Notes: generated from the sequence alone by a model not told the origin. DNA of 64,000 nt from Parasedimentitalea denitrificans (GCF_011813015.1 NZ_QHLQ01000005.1:62001-126000), one strand, 5' to 3'; positions 27,898 through 38,120 are shown, numbered from the stretch's first letter. Translations and numbers: made by a program.

Positions 27898-28367
27898 TCA
27901 GAGCCTGGAAAAACTGGGTCGCGACTTGTGCCGTCATGCTGAGCCTGATTGGCTCAGCATGGGCGGTTGAACCGGACGAAGTTTTGGATGATCCCGCGCT
28001 AGAGGCACGAGCTCGCGAGTTGTCCAAAGATTTGCGCTGTCTGGTTTGTCGCAACGAAAGCATCGACGAAAGCAATGCTGAGCTGGCCCGTGATCTTCGG
28101 ATATTGCTTCGTGAACGTCTGGTGAGCGGTGACAGCGATACAGAAGCCATGGACTTTATCGTTGATCGCTATGGTGAGTATGTGCTGCTGCGGCCCACAA
28201 CAAGCGGCGCCAACTGGCTGCTGTGGGCGGCTGGGCCGGGGATGTTCATTCTGGCATTGATCATGTCTGGCCTTTACGTGCGCGGGCGTTCTAACGCCCC
28301 GAAACGGAATGACACAGGGCTGACCGATGAAGAGCAGGCCCGGCTAAAGGAACTGCTCGACGAGTGA
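27894..28367 (+). CDS. ccmH: cytochrome c maturation protein CcmH
   Basis: 157 residues. A signal/anchor helix at the N-terminus precedes a periplasmic domain with the LRCLVCRNESI motif (CxxC thiol pair that reduces apocytochrome c), and a second helix lies near 105-123. The cytoplasmic tail is charged. It overlaps ccmF by 4 bp. No ccmI gene follows. Confidence 0.96.
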   Translation: MIRAWKNWVATCAVMLSLIGSAWAVEPDEVLDDPALEARARELSKDLRCLVCRNESIDESNAELARDLRILLRERLVSGDSDTEAMDFIVDRYGEYVLLRPTTSGANWLLWAAGPGMFILALIMSGLYVRGRSNAPKRNDTGLTDEEQARLKELLDE

Positions 28368-28392
28368 TTGCGCATCTCGTTACGGGTTGCTA

Positions 28393-28418
28393 GGGTGAAC
28401 TCGGTCAGCAGTTCACCC
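28393..28418 (+). terminator. hairpin after ccmH
   Basis: A perfect 9-bp stem GGGTGAACT / AGTTCACCC with an 8-base loop, 25 bp after the stop. No T run; probable weak terminator. Confidence 0.5.
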
Positions 28419-28540
28419 AGGCTCCGCCATGCGCTAAACCTGCATATCATTGATCCGGATCCTTTTTACTCAGGATACCATCTGGATAAGGGCGGGCATC
28501 CACATCCCTGAATGGGCTGCGGTATCCATGGGAGAAGACT

Positions 28541-29089
28541 ATGACCCGGGATGTTATTCGGTTGACCATTGCCGACCTTTCCAGCTTTACCAAATCGCTG
28601 CGCAGCGTATTGCCTGATGCCCCCAGCCACGTTGAAATGCTGAACGTCGTGGCCAAAGCGGCCGGCTATAAGAACTTTCAACACCTGAGAGCCGAGAACA
28701 CACCTGAACCCGAGGTCGACCGGCGTAAAGTTGATCGCGCCCTGCGAAACTTTGACGACAAGGGCCAGTTTGCCAATTGGCCGGGTAAGACCAGTGTACA
28801 ACACCTGTGCCTCTGGGCTGTCTGGGCTCTGTTGCCGCCTCGGACCATCCTGAACGAGCGGGAGATCAGCGATGTCATCGACCAGAAAACGGCCGTTGGC
28901 GATGCCGCCCAGATCCGCCGCTCGCTGGTTGAAATGAAACTGCTGACCCGAACCAAGGACGGATCGCAATATCAACGGGTAGAACAACCGGTCCCAACCG
29001 ACGCTCGGGCACTGATTTCTGAGCTGCGCGAGGCACAAAAACCGGTTTTGCCTGACGTCGCGTTTGCCTTTCACCGTCCGGCTACCTAA
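28541..29089 (+). CDS. DUF2087 domain protein with glyoxalase-related N-terminus
   Basis: 182 residues. The C-terminal half carries the DUF2087 pattern (GQFANWPGK, then LCLWAVWALLPPRTILNERE and QIRRSLVEMKLLTRTKDG), a small winged-helix-like domain often linked to transcription regulators. The first 60 residues (HVEMLNVVAKAAGYKNFQHLRA) match a short glyoxalase-superfamily-related module. A DNA-related role is inference. It starts with ATG 28541 after GGGAGAAG. Monocistronic in appearance. Confidence 0.75.
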   Translation: MTRDVIRLTIADLSSFTKSLRSVLPDAPSHVEMLNVVAKAAGYKNFQHLRAENTPEPEVDRRKVDRALRNFDDKGQFANWPGKTSVQHLCLWAVWALLPPRTILNEREISDVIDQKTAVGDAAQIRRSLVEMKLLTRTKDGSQYQRVEQPVPTDARALISELREAQKPVLPDVAFAFHRPAT

Positions 29090-29129
29090 GTCAGCATGCA
29101 GACAACGTATAATGATGTGAGGCCGAGTG

Positions 29130-29906
29130 ATGGACTATAAGGAAATTACCTATTTGTTGGCGGATGGGTTGGCGATTGTGACGCTGAACCGCCCGGAAAA
29201 GATGAATGCGCTGACAAGCCAGATGCGGGCCGAGATCACCCATGCCATGCGCCGGGCCGGCGAAGAGGCCCGAGCCGTTGTCATGACCGGTGCTGGCACG
29301 GCATTTTGCTCGGGGCAGGATCTGAGCGACGCCAGCAACGCCAATGATCTGGATCTGGAGCGGACCCTGCGGGATGAGTACACCCCGATGCTAGAGGCGG
29401 TCTATGATTGTCCAGTGCCGACCATTTCTGCAGTGAATGGTCCGGTGGCTGGGGCAGGGGCCAATCTGGCGCTGGCGGCTGACGTGGTGATCGCCACGGA
29501 AAGCGCCTATTTCATGCAGGCCTTTGCCCGTATTGGCCTGATGCCCGATGCCGGTGGTACCTGGTTCTTGCCACGTCAGATGGGCATGGCCAAAGCTATG
29601 GGTGCAGCGCTGTTTGCCGACAAGATCTCGGCCAAGCAAGCCAGTGACTGGGGCATGATCTGGGAAGCGGTTCCAGATGAGAATTTCGCTGACCAGTGGC
29701 GCGAACGTGCGACCTATCTTGCCAAGGGCCCAACCAAGGCGTTTGGCGCAATCAAACAGTCAATCCGGGCCAGCTCTGGCAACAGCCTGCCGGAACAGCT
29801 GTCGGTCGAGGCGCACCTACAGGGCGAATGCGGCAAGTCACGTGACTTCCTGGAAGGTGTCACTGCATTTCAGGAAAAGCGTCCGGCTAAATTCGAAGGC
29901 CGGTAA
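29130..29906 (+). CDS. enoyl-CoA hydratase/isomerase family protein (PaaG-like)
   Basis: 258 residues of crotonase fold. The oxyanion-hole segments AFCSGQDLSD and GPVAGAGANLALAADVV are clear, and GLMPDAGGTWFLPR is typical of PaaG/PaaF-type enzymes of phenylacetate degradation. The exact substrate is not certain, since no other paa gene is nearby. The start is ATG 29130 with TGAGG 7 bases upstream. A strong terminator follows. Confidence 0.9.
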   Translation: MDYKEITYLLADGLAIVTLNRPEKMNALTSQMRAEITHAMRRAGEEARAVVMTGAGTAFCSGQDLSDASNANDLDLERTLRDEYTPMLEAVYDCPVPTISAVNGPVAGAGANLALAADVVIATESAYFMQAFARIGLMPDAGGTWFLPRQMGMAKAMGAALFADKISAKQASDWGMIWEAVPDENFADQWRERATYLAKGPTKAFGAIKQSIRASSGNSLPEQLSVEAHLQGECGKSRDFLEGVTAFQEKRPAKFEGR

Positions 29907-29914
29907 AAAAATAT

Positions 29915-29940
29915 GCCGCCGCTTGTGACCAAGCGGCGGC
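29915..29940 (+). terminator. intrinsic terminator
   Basis: A perfect 10-bp stem GCCGCCGCTT / AAGCGGCGGC with a 6-base loop, followed by ttaacattt. An A run on the 5' side lets it also serve minus-strand transcripts. Confidence 0.8.
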
Positions 29941-29988
29941 TTAACATTTGCAGCAGTTCGTTCCCGCGTGGTCTTTACTAAAGTGAGA

Positions 29989-30948
29989 TCAGTTGACCCA
30001 TACAGATTTTGTCACAAAGGTTGAGTGTGACGCCGGGTCAAACGTTGGGCCTGCGCCAACCAAGCGAACAACCTCTTGCCCGTCGGCAAGTACAAAGGCG
30101 TCGACGCCTCCTTCCGAATTTGTTTTGAGGGTCGAGGTTATGACAGGAGGCGTCTCACCGTCATCAAAAAGATAAACCAGAGTGTCCTCTTCACTGTCAA
30201 AGTCTGTAACGGTTGCTGATCCGTCTCCCGCAAGCCAATCACCTACAATAAAGTAATCTTCCCCAGCGCCGCCAGTTACAGTGTCATCAATGCCAAAGGT
30301 AATATCATCGTTGCCATATCCCCCTTCAACCACATCTCCCTCTAGATCAGTGTCCTTTGAAAAATCCCACTCGGGCGTTTCTTCAGTTTCATCCCAAAAA
30401 CCGCTACTTATGATGGCATCATTTCCAGAGCTACCTTTAAGGGTGTCTGTACCTTCTTGATCAAAAATGAAGTCATTTCCGGTGCCACCGTTCAACGAGT
30501 CATCTCCGGCTTCACCGAGAATTACATCATGGCCCGGGCCACCTTGAATTGTATCGGAGCCGGTAGAGTTTTTACCATCGACAAGTATGTCGTTTCCATC
30601 GCCACCTAGAATACTGTCGTCCCCCAGACCACCATGGATAAAGTCGTTTCCTGAGCCACCAAACAGACTGTCATCGCCACCATCACCATAAAGGCGGTCG
30701 TTACCACTATTGCCGAACTCTCGGTCATTCCCGTCTTCACCGTAAATCAGGTCATCGCCGCCCGCTCCAAGAAGGGTATCAGCACCGTTGGTTCCCTGAA
30801 GGAAATCGTTGTCATTGGTTGGCACGTCGGTTTCCTGATAAACTGGTGGCTGATCGTTGTCATCGGAAGACGTATCGAGCTCTTCGTCGTCACTGTGAAT
30901 AGCAATGCCTGCAACCAGACCTAATCCAATTAAAGTCATCCAAATCAT
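29989..30948 (-). CDS. membrane-anchored RTX (hemolysin-type calcium-binding) repeat protein
   Basis: About 319 residues. An N-terminal membrane segment (MIWMTLIGLGLVAGIAI) precedes an acidic linker and a block of GGxGxDxxx nonapeptides (about residues 45-165), such as GAGGDDLIY, GGSGNDFIH and GGDGNDILV. A degenerate repeat region and a beta-rich C-terminus (VTDFDSEEDTLVYLF) follow. The repeats bind calcium in a beta roll. No protease or lipase domain is visible and no type I exporter genes are adjacent. The membrane helix instead of a C-terminal secretion signal is unusual. The start ATG 30948 is preferred over an upstream TTG (30978). The gene is AT-richer than its neighbours. Confidence 0.8.
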   Translation of the reverse strand: MIWMTLIGLGLVAGIAIHSDDEELDTSSDDNDQPPVYQETDVPTNDNDFLQGTNGADTLLGAGGDDLIYGEDGNDREFGNSGNDRLYGDGGDDSLFGGSGNDFIHGGLGDDSILGGDGNDILVDGKNSTGSDTIQGGPGHDVILGEAGDDSLNGGTGNDFIFDQEGTDTLKGSSGNDAIISSGFWDETEETPEWDFSKDTDLEGDVVEGGYGNDDITFGIDDTVTGGAGEDYFIVGDWLAGDGSATVTDFDSEEDTLVYLFDDGETPPVITSTLKTNSEGGVDAFVLADGQEVVRLVGAGPTFDPASHSTFVTKSVWVN

Positions 30949-31096
30949 TTTAAAATCCGTTCTGAGAAATGTGTTCAAATTATGAAGTATTTACGGAAAA
31001 TTAAGACTTCACACTGGAGAGGGTCAAGGAAAAAGCTCTGTATTTTCAATCGTTAGAACAATAACCACTTATTAGTGGGGATTGTTTCAAAAAAGA

Positions 31097-31120
31097 GCCC
31101 CAAACCGTAAGGTTTGGGGC
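31097..31120 (-). terminator. intrinsic terminator of gltA
   Basis: A perfect 10-bp stem GCCCCAAACC / GGTTTGGGGC, loop GTAA, with tcttttttga following on the minus strand. Confidence 0.9.
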
Positions 31121-31162
31121 TTCTGCAATATAAGTTCAGCTGAACAACCCCGCAGGGTTGAG

Positions 31163-32458
31163 TTACCGATTCTCAATATCGGTATAGTTGCGAGTGGTTT
31201 CACCCAGGTACAGCTGACGCGGACGGCCAATTTTGTTCTGTGGATCGGCGATCATTTCCTTCCACTGCGATACCCAACCGACGGTCCGTGCAACGGTAAA
31301 GATCGGTGTGAACATCGACGTCGGGAAGCCCATCGCCTCTAGGATGATGCCCGAATAGAAGTCGACGTTGGGGAACAACTTCTTGTCGATGAAATAGGGG
31401 TCATGCAGGGCTGTCTGTTCCAGCTCTTTGGCAACCTGCAGAAGTGGGTTGTCTTCGATACCCAACAGCTCCAGCACTTCGTCAGCCGATTGTTTCAGCA
31501 CTGTGGCGCGTGGATCGGTGTTTTTGTAAACACGGTGACCAAAGCCCATCAGGCGGAACGGGTCGTTCTTGTCCTTGGCGCGGGCAATGAACTCAGGGAT
31601 GCGGTCAACGGTTCCGATTTCCTTGAGCATTTCCAGACAGGCCTGGTTCGCACCACCATGGGCAGGGCCCCACAGGCAGGCGATGCCAGCAGCAACACAG
31701 GCAAACGGGTTGGCACCCGAAGACGAGGCCAGACGGACTGTCGATGTCGACGCGTTCTGCTCGTGGTCAGCGTGCAGGGTAAAGATACGGTCCATGGCGC
31801 GGGCCAGGATCGGGTTCACATTGTAGTCTTCGGCAGGAACCGAGAAACACATGTGCAGGAAGTTCGCAGCGTAATCCAGGTCGTTACGTGGATACACAAA
31901 TGGCTGCCCGATCGAATACTTATAGGCCATCGCAGCGATGGTTGGCAGTTTGGCGATCAGACGGATCGACGCAACTTCGCGCTGCCACGGGTCCGAAATA
32001 TCCGTTGAATCGTGGTAGAACGCAGACATCGCGCCAACAACACCAACCAAAGTGGCCATTGGGTGGGCGTCGCGACGGAAACCGCGGAAGAAGTTGTGCA
32101 TCTGTTCGTGCACCATCGTGTGGCGAGTGACCCGGCCTTCGAAGTCTTCCAGCTGTGTGGCTGTTGGCAGTTCACCGTACAACAGCAGATAGCAGACCTC
32201 TAGGTAGTGCGATTTGCCTGCCAGCTGGTCGATTGGGTAACCGCGGTGCAGCAGCTCGCCCTTGTTGCCATCAATAAATGTGATGGTGCTGTCGCAGCTT
32301 GCTGTCGATGTGAAACCCGGATCATAGGTGAACACACCCGCTTGGGCATAAAGCTTGCGGATATCAAGAACATCAGGGCCGGCTGTCGGCGAAAAGATCG
32401 GCAGTTCATAGGATTCGCCATTGAGGCTAAGCGTGGCGGACTTCTTGGTGTCGGTCAT
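31163..32458 (-). CDS. gltA: citrate synthase
   Basis: 431 residues, the hexameric type II form. It condenses acetyl-CoA and oxaloacetate. Key blocks: [15 protein letters not shown], then [28 protein letters not shown] and [14 protein letters not shown] strong terminator follows and gltX lies upstream on the same strand (119 bp gap). Confidence 0.98.
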   Translation of the reverse strand: MTDTKKSATLSLNGESYELPIFSPTAGPDVLDIRKLYAQAGVFTYDPGFTSTASCDSTITFIDGNKGELLHRGYPIDQLAGKSHYLEVCYLLLYGELPTATQLEDFEGRVTRHTMVHEQMHNFFRGFRRDAHPMATLVGVVGAMSAFYHDSTDISDPWQREVASIRLIAKLPTIAAMAYKYSIGQPFVYPRNDLDYAANFLHMCFSVPAEDYNVNPILARAMDRIFTLHADHEQNASTSTVRLASSSGANPFACVAAGIACLWGPAHGGANQACLEMLKEIGTVDRIPEFIARAKDKNDPFRLMGFGHRVYKNTDPRATVLKQSADEVLELLGIEDNPLLQVAKELEQTALHDPYFIDKKLFPNVDFYSGIILEAMGFPTSMFTPIFTVARTVGWVSQWKEMIADPQNKIGRPRQLYLGETTRNYTDIENR

Positions 32459-32577
32459 GGATATCCCTTCCTGTTACAGGCATGGAGCGGCAGCGGGCCA
32501 CTCCATGCAGGTATGTCCTGCGCAAGTGGAGAGCAGGCGTTATGTCGTGGAACAGGTCAGAACAGCGGTAAGCCAGT

Positions 32578-33987
32578 TCAACCTGCAGTGTCAGCGAGAC
32601 GGGCCATGGTTTCTTCGCGGCCCAGTATCAGCATCATGTCAAAAACTGAAGGTGTCACCGCGCGGCCGGCAAGCGCTGCCCTTAGGGGTCCAGCCAGCTT
32701 TCCGAACTTGGTGTCATGGGCTTCTGCTAAACTATTCAGAAGCCTCTCCAGATCATCTCGTGTCCAGCTAACATTTTGCAACTGCGGCGTCAATTCACTC
32801 AGTATACGTATGAATACTGAACTCAGAGCCTTGGCTGCCTTCTGATCCGGCTGAATAGGGCGAGATGCCAGTGCAAATTCAGCCTTTTCAAGGAGATCGG
32901 GGAATTTCTTGGCCCGTTCTTTAAGGCAGTACATCGCTTTTTCAAGATTAGCTGACTGCACGTCATTTAGGGCTGGTTGACCGGCCGAGGCCAAATATGC
33001 CTGAATTTCGTGCTGCAATGCGGCATCTTCGCTAACGGCGATGTGCTGGCCAGACAGGTTTTCTAACTTTTTGGTGTCAAAACGGGCCGGGCTTTTGCCG
33101 ATCCCGTCAAAGTCAAACCAGTCGAGCGCCTGCGCGTCGGTAAAGAATTCATCGTCACCGTGGCTCCAACCCAGTCGCGCCAGATAGTTGCGCATACCGG
33201 CAGCGGGGTAGCCCATGGATTGATATTCTTGGGCACCCAATGCGCCGTGGCGCTTTGATAGTTTTTTGCCATTTGGCCCGTGAATCAATGGGATATGAGC
33301 CCATACCGGAACATCCCAGCCCATTGCTTCGTAGATAGTCATCTGACGGGCGGCATTGTTCAGGTGGTCATCACCCCGGATCACATGGGTCACGCCCATG
33401 TCGTGATCGTCGACCACAACTGCCAGCATATAGACTGGGGTGCCGTCCGAGCGCAGCAGGATCATGTCGTCCAGCTGGTCGTTGCGGATGGTCACATCGC
33501 CCTGAACCTGATCCTTGATGGTGGTAATGCCGCTCTGCGGCGCTTTGATGCGGACCACATAGGGGGCATCCGGGTGATCTGCGCTATCAACATCACGCCA
33601 GGGCGAACGATACAGGGTGGACTTGCCGTCCGCCTTGGCCTGCTCGCGGAACTCGGCGATTTCTTCTTGCGTGGCAAAACATTTGTAGGCTTTGCCTTCC
33701 GCTAGCAGTTGATTGGCGACTTCGGCATGACGCGCAGCACCGTCGAACTGGCTGATAACGTCGCCATCATGGTCCAGTCCCAGCCATTCCATTCCCTGCA
33801 AGATTGCAGCTGTGGCCTCGGGGGTAGAGCGTTCGCGGTCGGTGTCTTCGATGCGCAGTAGGAATTTACCGCCGCGACCACGGGCATACAGCCAGTTGAA
33901 CAGCGCCGTGCGGGCGCCACCGATATGGAGGAAGCCAGTAGGGGAAGGTGCGAAGCGGGTGACGACCGGTTTGGACATAGGGGTCAT
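32578..33987 (-). CDS. gltX: glutamate--tRNA ligase
   Basis: 469 residues, class I synthetase. The HIGH-like motif is [16 protein letters not shown] at residues 12-27 and the KMSKS-like motif is KKLSKRHG. The C-terminal anticodon-binding helices are present. ATG 33987 (AAAGG closely upstream) and ATG 33978 are both possible starts. Divergent from comEC with only 69 bp between them. Confidence 0.97.
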   Translation of the reverse strand: MTPMSKPVVTRFAPSPTGFLHIGGARTALFNWLYARGRGGKFLLRIEDTDRERSTPEATAAILQGMEWLGLDHDGDVISQFDGAARHAEVANQLLAEGKAYKCFATQEEIAEFREQAKADGKSTLYRSPWRDVDSADHPDAPYVVRIKAPQSGITTIKDQVQGDVTIRNDQLDDMILLRSDGTPVYMLAVVVDDHDMGVTHVIRGDDHLNNAARQMTIYEAMGWDVPVWAHIPLIHGPNGKKLSKRHGALGAQEYQSMGYPAAGMRNYLARLGWSHGDDEFFTDAQALDWFDFDGIGKSPARFDTKKLENLSGQHIAVSEDAALQHEIQAYLASAGQPALNDVQSANLEKAMYCLKERAKKFPDLLEKAEFALASRPIQPDQKAAKALSSVFIRILSELTPQLQNVSWTRDDLERLLNSLAEAHDTKFGKLAGPLRAALAGRAVTPSVFDMMLILGREETMARLADTAG

Positions 33988-34056
33988 TTACCTTTTGGTA
34001 ACTTTGAAGGAGGAAGCTTTGACGCCTGTCTACCGAGCCAAACGGTGAGGAGCAAG

Positions 34057-36084
34057 ATGCGTGCAACTGCAGCCCTCGACTCCCTGTTGCTGTCGCAGCG
34101 GGGGCATTTGTTCCCCTGGGCCCCAGTTTTTCTGGGCACAGGGGTTAGGGCGTACTTTGCGCTGATGACCGAACCTGACATTAAAGTATACGCGGCCTTA
34201 GTCTGCGTTGGGTCTATTGGCGGCCTGGTTGGTCTACGAGCGCACGAGAATACAGCTGTCCTAGGATGGGCGGTTATGCTGGTTGCAGCCGGGTTCTGCC
34301 TAAGTGGCTATCGCGCCAATCATGTCGCGGCCGCGGTGTTACCCTATCGGTATTACGGCCCAATCGAAGGCCGCATTGTTGCCATTGATCGATCCGCCAG
34401 TGATGCAGTGCGTTTGACACTGGACCGGGTGCGGTTGCGTGACATGCCGCGAGAGCAGACACCTGAACGCCTGCGCGTTTCCTTGCATGGGCCAACCGAC
34501 GTACCTGTTCCGGGTAGTCAGATTCTGACCACGGGATATCTGATGCCGCCGCAAGGGCCGGCCGAGCCAGGCGGCTTTGACTTTCGCCGTCATGCCTGGT
34601 TTCAACGCATTGGTGCCGTTGGATATACCCGTATGCCTGTGCTGCTTGCTGACCCTAGCGGGGGTGATCTTTGGTTGCAGCGCCTTCGGCTACAGGCCTC
34701 GGCCTATATTCAGGCGCGTCTGCCGGGCGAAACCGGAGGCTTTGCTGCTGCCCTGACAACAGGCGATCGTAGCGGCATTAGTCAGGACAGCCTAGCAGCA
34801 CTGCGCGGCAGCAATTTGGCGCATTTGTTGGCGATCTCCGGTCTGCACATGGGGTTACTCAGCGGATTTGTGTTTGCATGCTTGCGGTTCATTTTGTGTC
34901 TATGGCCCAGAATTGCGCTGCGGGTGGTTGTAAAAAAAGTTGCGGCTGTAGGGGCGTTGATCGTCGCAGCGGGTTATTTGGCGCTGTCGGGCGGCAATGT
35001 CGCAACAGAGCGGGCCTTTATCATGGTTGCGGTTGTGTTGGGGGCGGTGTTGCTGGACCGGCGGGCGTTTTCACTGCGGGCCGTGGGTTTGGCGGCGATG
35101 ATTGTGCTGATACATCGACCAGAAAGCCTGTTAAGTCCCGGGTTCCAAATGAGCTTCGCTGCCACAACAGCCTTGGTCGCAGTCTTTTCTTGGACCAGGG
35201 ATTCCGGAATTTCATTGGGGCCGAGCTGGTTGCGGGGGGCCACCGCTGTGGTGATTTCCTCAGCAGTTGCGGGGGCTGCAACCGCCCCATTTGGGGCCGC
35301 ACATTTCAACACCCTGTCGCACTACGGACTAATCGCCAATCTGGCCTCGGTACCATTGATGGGCGTGTTGGTCATACCTGCGGCGGTATTAGCGTTATGT
35401 TTGGCTCCGCTAGGCGCCGAGATGATCGGGCTAAGCCTGATGAGCTGGGGATTGGATTGGATCCTTATGGTGGCGCATTGGGTCACCAGTCTGGACGGTG
35501 CGCAGGGCAGGGTGGCTGCACCCGAACCTGTCGTTCTACCCCTTATTTCACTTGGTGCGTTGTTTGTGATCCTATGGCAGGGATGGCTTCGCACGCTTGG
35601 TGTTGTGCCAGTCATTCTTGCGTTTGTCCTGTGGGCCCAGGTTGAACGCCCAGCTGTATTGATTTCAGCAGATGGCGCCTTGGTCGGCAAGATGACCGAT
35701 GAAGGCCGGGCGCTATCAAAGCCAAAAGGCGCTGGCTTTGCAGCACGGATCTGGCTGGAGAATGACGGTGACGGAACGGATCAGGCTGCTGCCGCTGGAC
35801 GCTGGTTGGGACGGGCAAAGATTGCAAGGATTGGAACCCATGAGGTGATCCATGTCATCGGCAAACGAGCCGTCGAGGCCTATGATAGCTGCAGGGATGG
35901 GGAAATTATCATTACTACAGTGAACAAGGATCTAACCGGCGGGTGTTTGGTGTTTGATCCAGCCCGACTGCGCGACCTGGGCAGCTTGATGATAACGTCA
36001 GAGGGAGTGTTGGTCAGTGCCCGCGATTTGTCGGGGCAGCGGTTGTGGACTGGCAATGGTGCAAGAGACCGGCGCCAGCCCTGA
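34057..36084 (+). CDS. comEC: ComEC/Rec2 family DNA uptake channel
   Basis: 675 residues with many membrane helices. After an N-terminal DUF4131-like part comes the Competence domain (GDRSGISQDSLAALRGSNLAHLLAISGLHMGLLSG). The C-terminal 130 residues contain no HxHxDH metallo-beta-lactamase motif, as is common in alphaproteobacterial ComEC. It carries single-stranded DNA across the inner membrane. I place the start at ATG 34057 behind GTGAGGAGC; the longer frame overlaps gltX. It converges on lexA with 8 bp between stop codons. Confidence 0.9.
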   Translation: MRATAALDSLLLSQRGHLFPWAPVFLGTGVRAYFALMTEPDIKVYAALVCVGSIGGLVGLRAHENTAVLGWAVMLVAAGFCLSGYRANHVAAAVLPYRYYGPIEGRIVAIDRSASDAVRLTLDRVRLRDMPREQTPERLRVSLHGPTDVPVPGSQILTTGYLMPPQGPAEPGGFDFRRHAWFQRIGAVGYTRMPVLLADPSGGDLWLQRLRLQASAYIQARLPGETGGFAAALTTGDRSGISQDSLAALRGSNLAHLLAISGLHMGLLSGFVFACLRFILCLWPRIALRVVVKKVAAVGALIVAAGYLALSGGNVATERAFIMVAVVLGAVLLDRRAFSLRAVGLAAMIVLIHRPESLLSPGFQMSFAATTALVAVFSWTRDSGISLGPSWLRGATAVVISSAVAGAATAPFGAAHFNTLSHYGLIANLASVPLMGVLVIPAAVLALCLAPLGAEMIGLSLMSWGLDWILMVAHWVTSLDGAQGRVAAPEPVVLPLISLGALFVILWQGWLRTLGVVPVILAFVLWAQVERPAVLISADGALVGKMTDEGRALSKPKGAGFAARIWLENDGDGTDQAAAAGRWLGRAKIARIGTHEVIHVIGKRAVEAYDSCRDGEIIITTVNKDLTGGCLVFDPARLRDLGSLMITSEGVLVSARDLSGQRLWTGNGARDRRQP

Positions 36085-36092
36085 ATGTTGCT

Positions 36093-36800
36093 TCAGTATG
36101 TGCGGATCAATCCAACCAGACGGCCCTGCACTTTGACACTGCTGTCTGGGTAAACGCGGGTCTCATAGGCCGGGTTTGCGGCCTCAAGGGCAATGGACCC
36201 GCCTTGGCGGTGGAAGCGTTTCAATGTTGCCTCTTGGCCCTCAACCAGCGCGACCACGATATCGCCATTGTCGGCCACTGCAGTTTCGCGAATGACCACC
36301 ACATCTCCGTTATTGATACCAGCGTCGATCATGGAATCGCCACGCACCTCTAGTGCGTAGTGTTGGCCTCCGGTCGACAGCATAGAGCTGGGGACTGAGA
36401 CCTGATGAGATACTTGGCTGATCGCCTCGATCGGTACACCGGCCGCGATGCGCCCCATAACGGGTAGTTCCATAGCAGTTGCACGGGTGGGTTCAATGTT
36501 GGCAGGTGCAGATGGCGAGGGCGGAGTTTGTCCACCTTGGATAACCCGTGGCGAGAATCCGATTGGGGTGTTGCTGCCACCTAGGGACTCTGGCAGGCGA
36601 ATGATTTCAATCGCACGGGCACGGTGGGCCAAGCGACGAATAAAGCCGCGCTCCTCGAGTGCGGTAATCAATCTGTGGATGCCAGATTTGGAACGAAGGT
36701 TCAGGGCGATCTTCATCTCGTCAAAACTGGGCGGCACACCGTCCTTTTGCAGGCGATCGTGAATGAATTCCAGCAGATCTAACTGTTTCTTGGTCAGCAT
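36093..36800 (-). CDS. lexA: LexA repressor
   Basis: 235 residues. The winged helix-turn-helix ([23 protein letters not shown]) binds SOS boxes. The C-terminal protease domain has the Ala120-Gly121 self-cleavage site ([11 protein letters not shown]), catalytic Ser156 (GDSMI) and Lys194 (ATLKRF). A matching SOS box lies 34 bp upstream of the start, so lexA is probably self-repressed. Confidence 0.98.
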   Translation of the reverse strand: MLTKKQLDLLEFIHDRLQKDGVPPSFDEMKIALNLRSKSGIHRLITALEERGFIRRLAHRARAIEIIRLPESLGGSNTPIGFSPRVIQGGQTPPSPSAPANIEPTRATAMELPVMGRIAAGVPIEAISQVSHQVSVPSSMLSTGGQHYALEVRGDSMIDAGINNGDVVVIRETAVADNGDIVVALVEGQEATLKRFHRQGGSIALEAANPAYETRVYPDSSVKVQGRLVGLIRTY

Positions 36801-36833
36801 AATAACATCCTCGGCACCGTCATGTTTTGATTT

Positions 36834-36848
36834 GTTCTAGTCCCGTTC
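36834..36848 (-). promoter_or_regulatory. SOS (LexA) box
   Basis: GTTCTAGTCCCGTTC, an exact GTTC-N7-GTTC direct repeat (GAAC-N7-GAAC on the lexA strand), the known alphaproteobacterial LexA site, directly upstream of lexA. Confidence 0.88.
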
Positions 36849-36916
36849 TTGTTTTGTGTCAACTGTGTTGCGGCTTTGCCCCTGCTGGGGGAACCGTGCC
36901 GCAGGCACAGGCCTCT

Positions 36917-36942
36917 GGCAGAGGTATTTAAGACAAGAAGAA
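36917..36942 (+). repeat. short intergenic repeat, copy 2
   Basis: Starts GGCAGAGG, ends GACAAGAAGAA; one mismatch to 24544-24569. Just upstream CCTCT-GGC-AGAGG forms a 5-bp hairpin at 36913-36924. It lies between moeA and lexA. Confidence 0.8.
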
Positions 36943-36947
36943 AGTAG

Positions 36948-38120
36948 TCAGATCGAAACGTAGGTGACTTGTTCGCCAATGGCGCGTGCCGGATCATTTG
37001 AAGGGCGGATCAGCAGGGCGTTGGCATCAGAGAGAACTGTTAACAGAGCGCTGTCTTGGCGGGTAAAGGCTTGGATTTGACCTTGGTCCAGTTTAGCCCG
37101 CATATAATGTTGGCGCGGCCCATTGGCCGGCAGCGGTTGTGATAGTGTAGCGGTTTTGGTGGGCGTTGGGATTGCGCCTAGGCCAAGCATGGAGCGGATC
37201 ATTGGGGCAATGAAGACCTGACCGCATACCATTGCAGACACCGGGTTGCCGGGAAGGCCGACCATGGCGGCGTCATGCATTCGACCGGCCATCAGGGGTT
37301 TGCCGGGGCGCATGGCAACTTTGTAGAACGACCGTTCCAGCCCCATATCGCCTGCAACCTTGCCGACCAAGTCATGGTCACCGACCGACGCACCGCCGAT
37401 GGTGATGATAAGATCTGCGCCGCGTGCAAGATCAAAGGCCATCTTGAGTGAGGTTTCGTTGTCGCGGGCAATGGGCAGGATACGCGCATGGGCGCCGAGC
37501 TGATCCAGCATGGCCTTTAGACCAAAAGTGTTTGAGGCGATGATCTGATCGGGGCCTGGGGTATCACCTGGCATCACCAGCTCGTCACCGGTTGAAATCA
37601 GCGCGACTTGGGGGCGGCGGGTCACCTGGACTGTAGCGATATTCATCGAGGCAAGCAGCGCAATGTCACTGGGTGACAACAGGCGTGGTGCACTTACTGT
37701 GTCGCCGATTGTGAAATCACCGCCCATTGGCCGTATGTTAGAGTTGTCACTGGGAACATTTGCAATGGTGATCAGGTCACCGGATCGCGTGATGTCTTCT
37801 TGGATGACAACAAAATCAGCGCCTACTGGAACCGGAGCACCGGTAAAGATGCGCACCGCCTGACCGGGTTTGAGTGTGCCGTCAAAGCGGTGACCGGCAG
37901 CAGCTTCGCCGATCACCTTTAGGATGGAGTGCTGTTCAACCTCGTCGGCCCGCATGGCGTAGCCATCCATGGCCGAGGCGGCAAAGGGTGGTTGATCACG
38001 CTTGGCTGTTGCATCCTGCGCCAGCACCCGGCCGGCTGCATCGATCAGGGGGACCTCTTCGCTGTCCAGCGGAGCGGTCAGGGCCATCAAATGCGCAAGC
38101 GCGTCATCAACTGTGATCAT
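36948..38120 (-). CDS. moeA: molybdopterin molybdotransferase MoeA
   Basis: 390 residues. It inserts molybdate into adenylated molybdopterin. Seen: N-terminal DAAGRVLAQD, FAASAMDGYAMRAD, then the MogA-like domain with STGDELV and GGASVGDHDLVGKV, and a C-terminal beta domain. The ATG lies right after the moaC stop (GAGGTTTAAATG), a coupled pair. Last gene of the trp/mo operon. Confidence 0.97.
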   Translation of the reverse strand: MITVDDALAHLMALTAPLDSEEVPLIDAAGRVLAQDATAKRDQPPFAASAMDGYAMRADEVEQHSILKVIGEAAAGHRFDGTLKPGQAVRIFTGAPVPVGADFVVIQEDITRSGDLITIANVPSDNSNIRPMGGDFTIGDTVSAPRLLSPSDIALLASMNIATVQVTRRPQVALISTGDELVMPGDTPGPDQIIASNTFGLKAMLDQLGAHARILPIARDNETSLKMAFDLARGADLIITIGGASVGDHDLVGKVAGDMGLERSFYKVAMRPGKPLMAGRMHDAAMVGLPGNPVSAMVCGQVFIAPMIRSMLGLGAIPTPTKTATLSQPLPANGPRQHYMRAKLDQGQIQAFTRQDSALLTVLSDANALLIRPSNDPARAIGEQVTYVSI

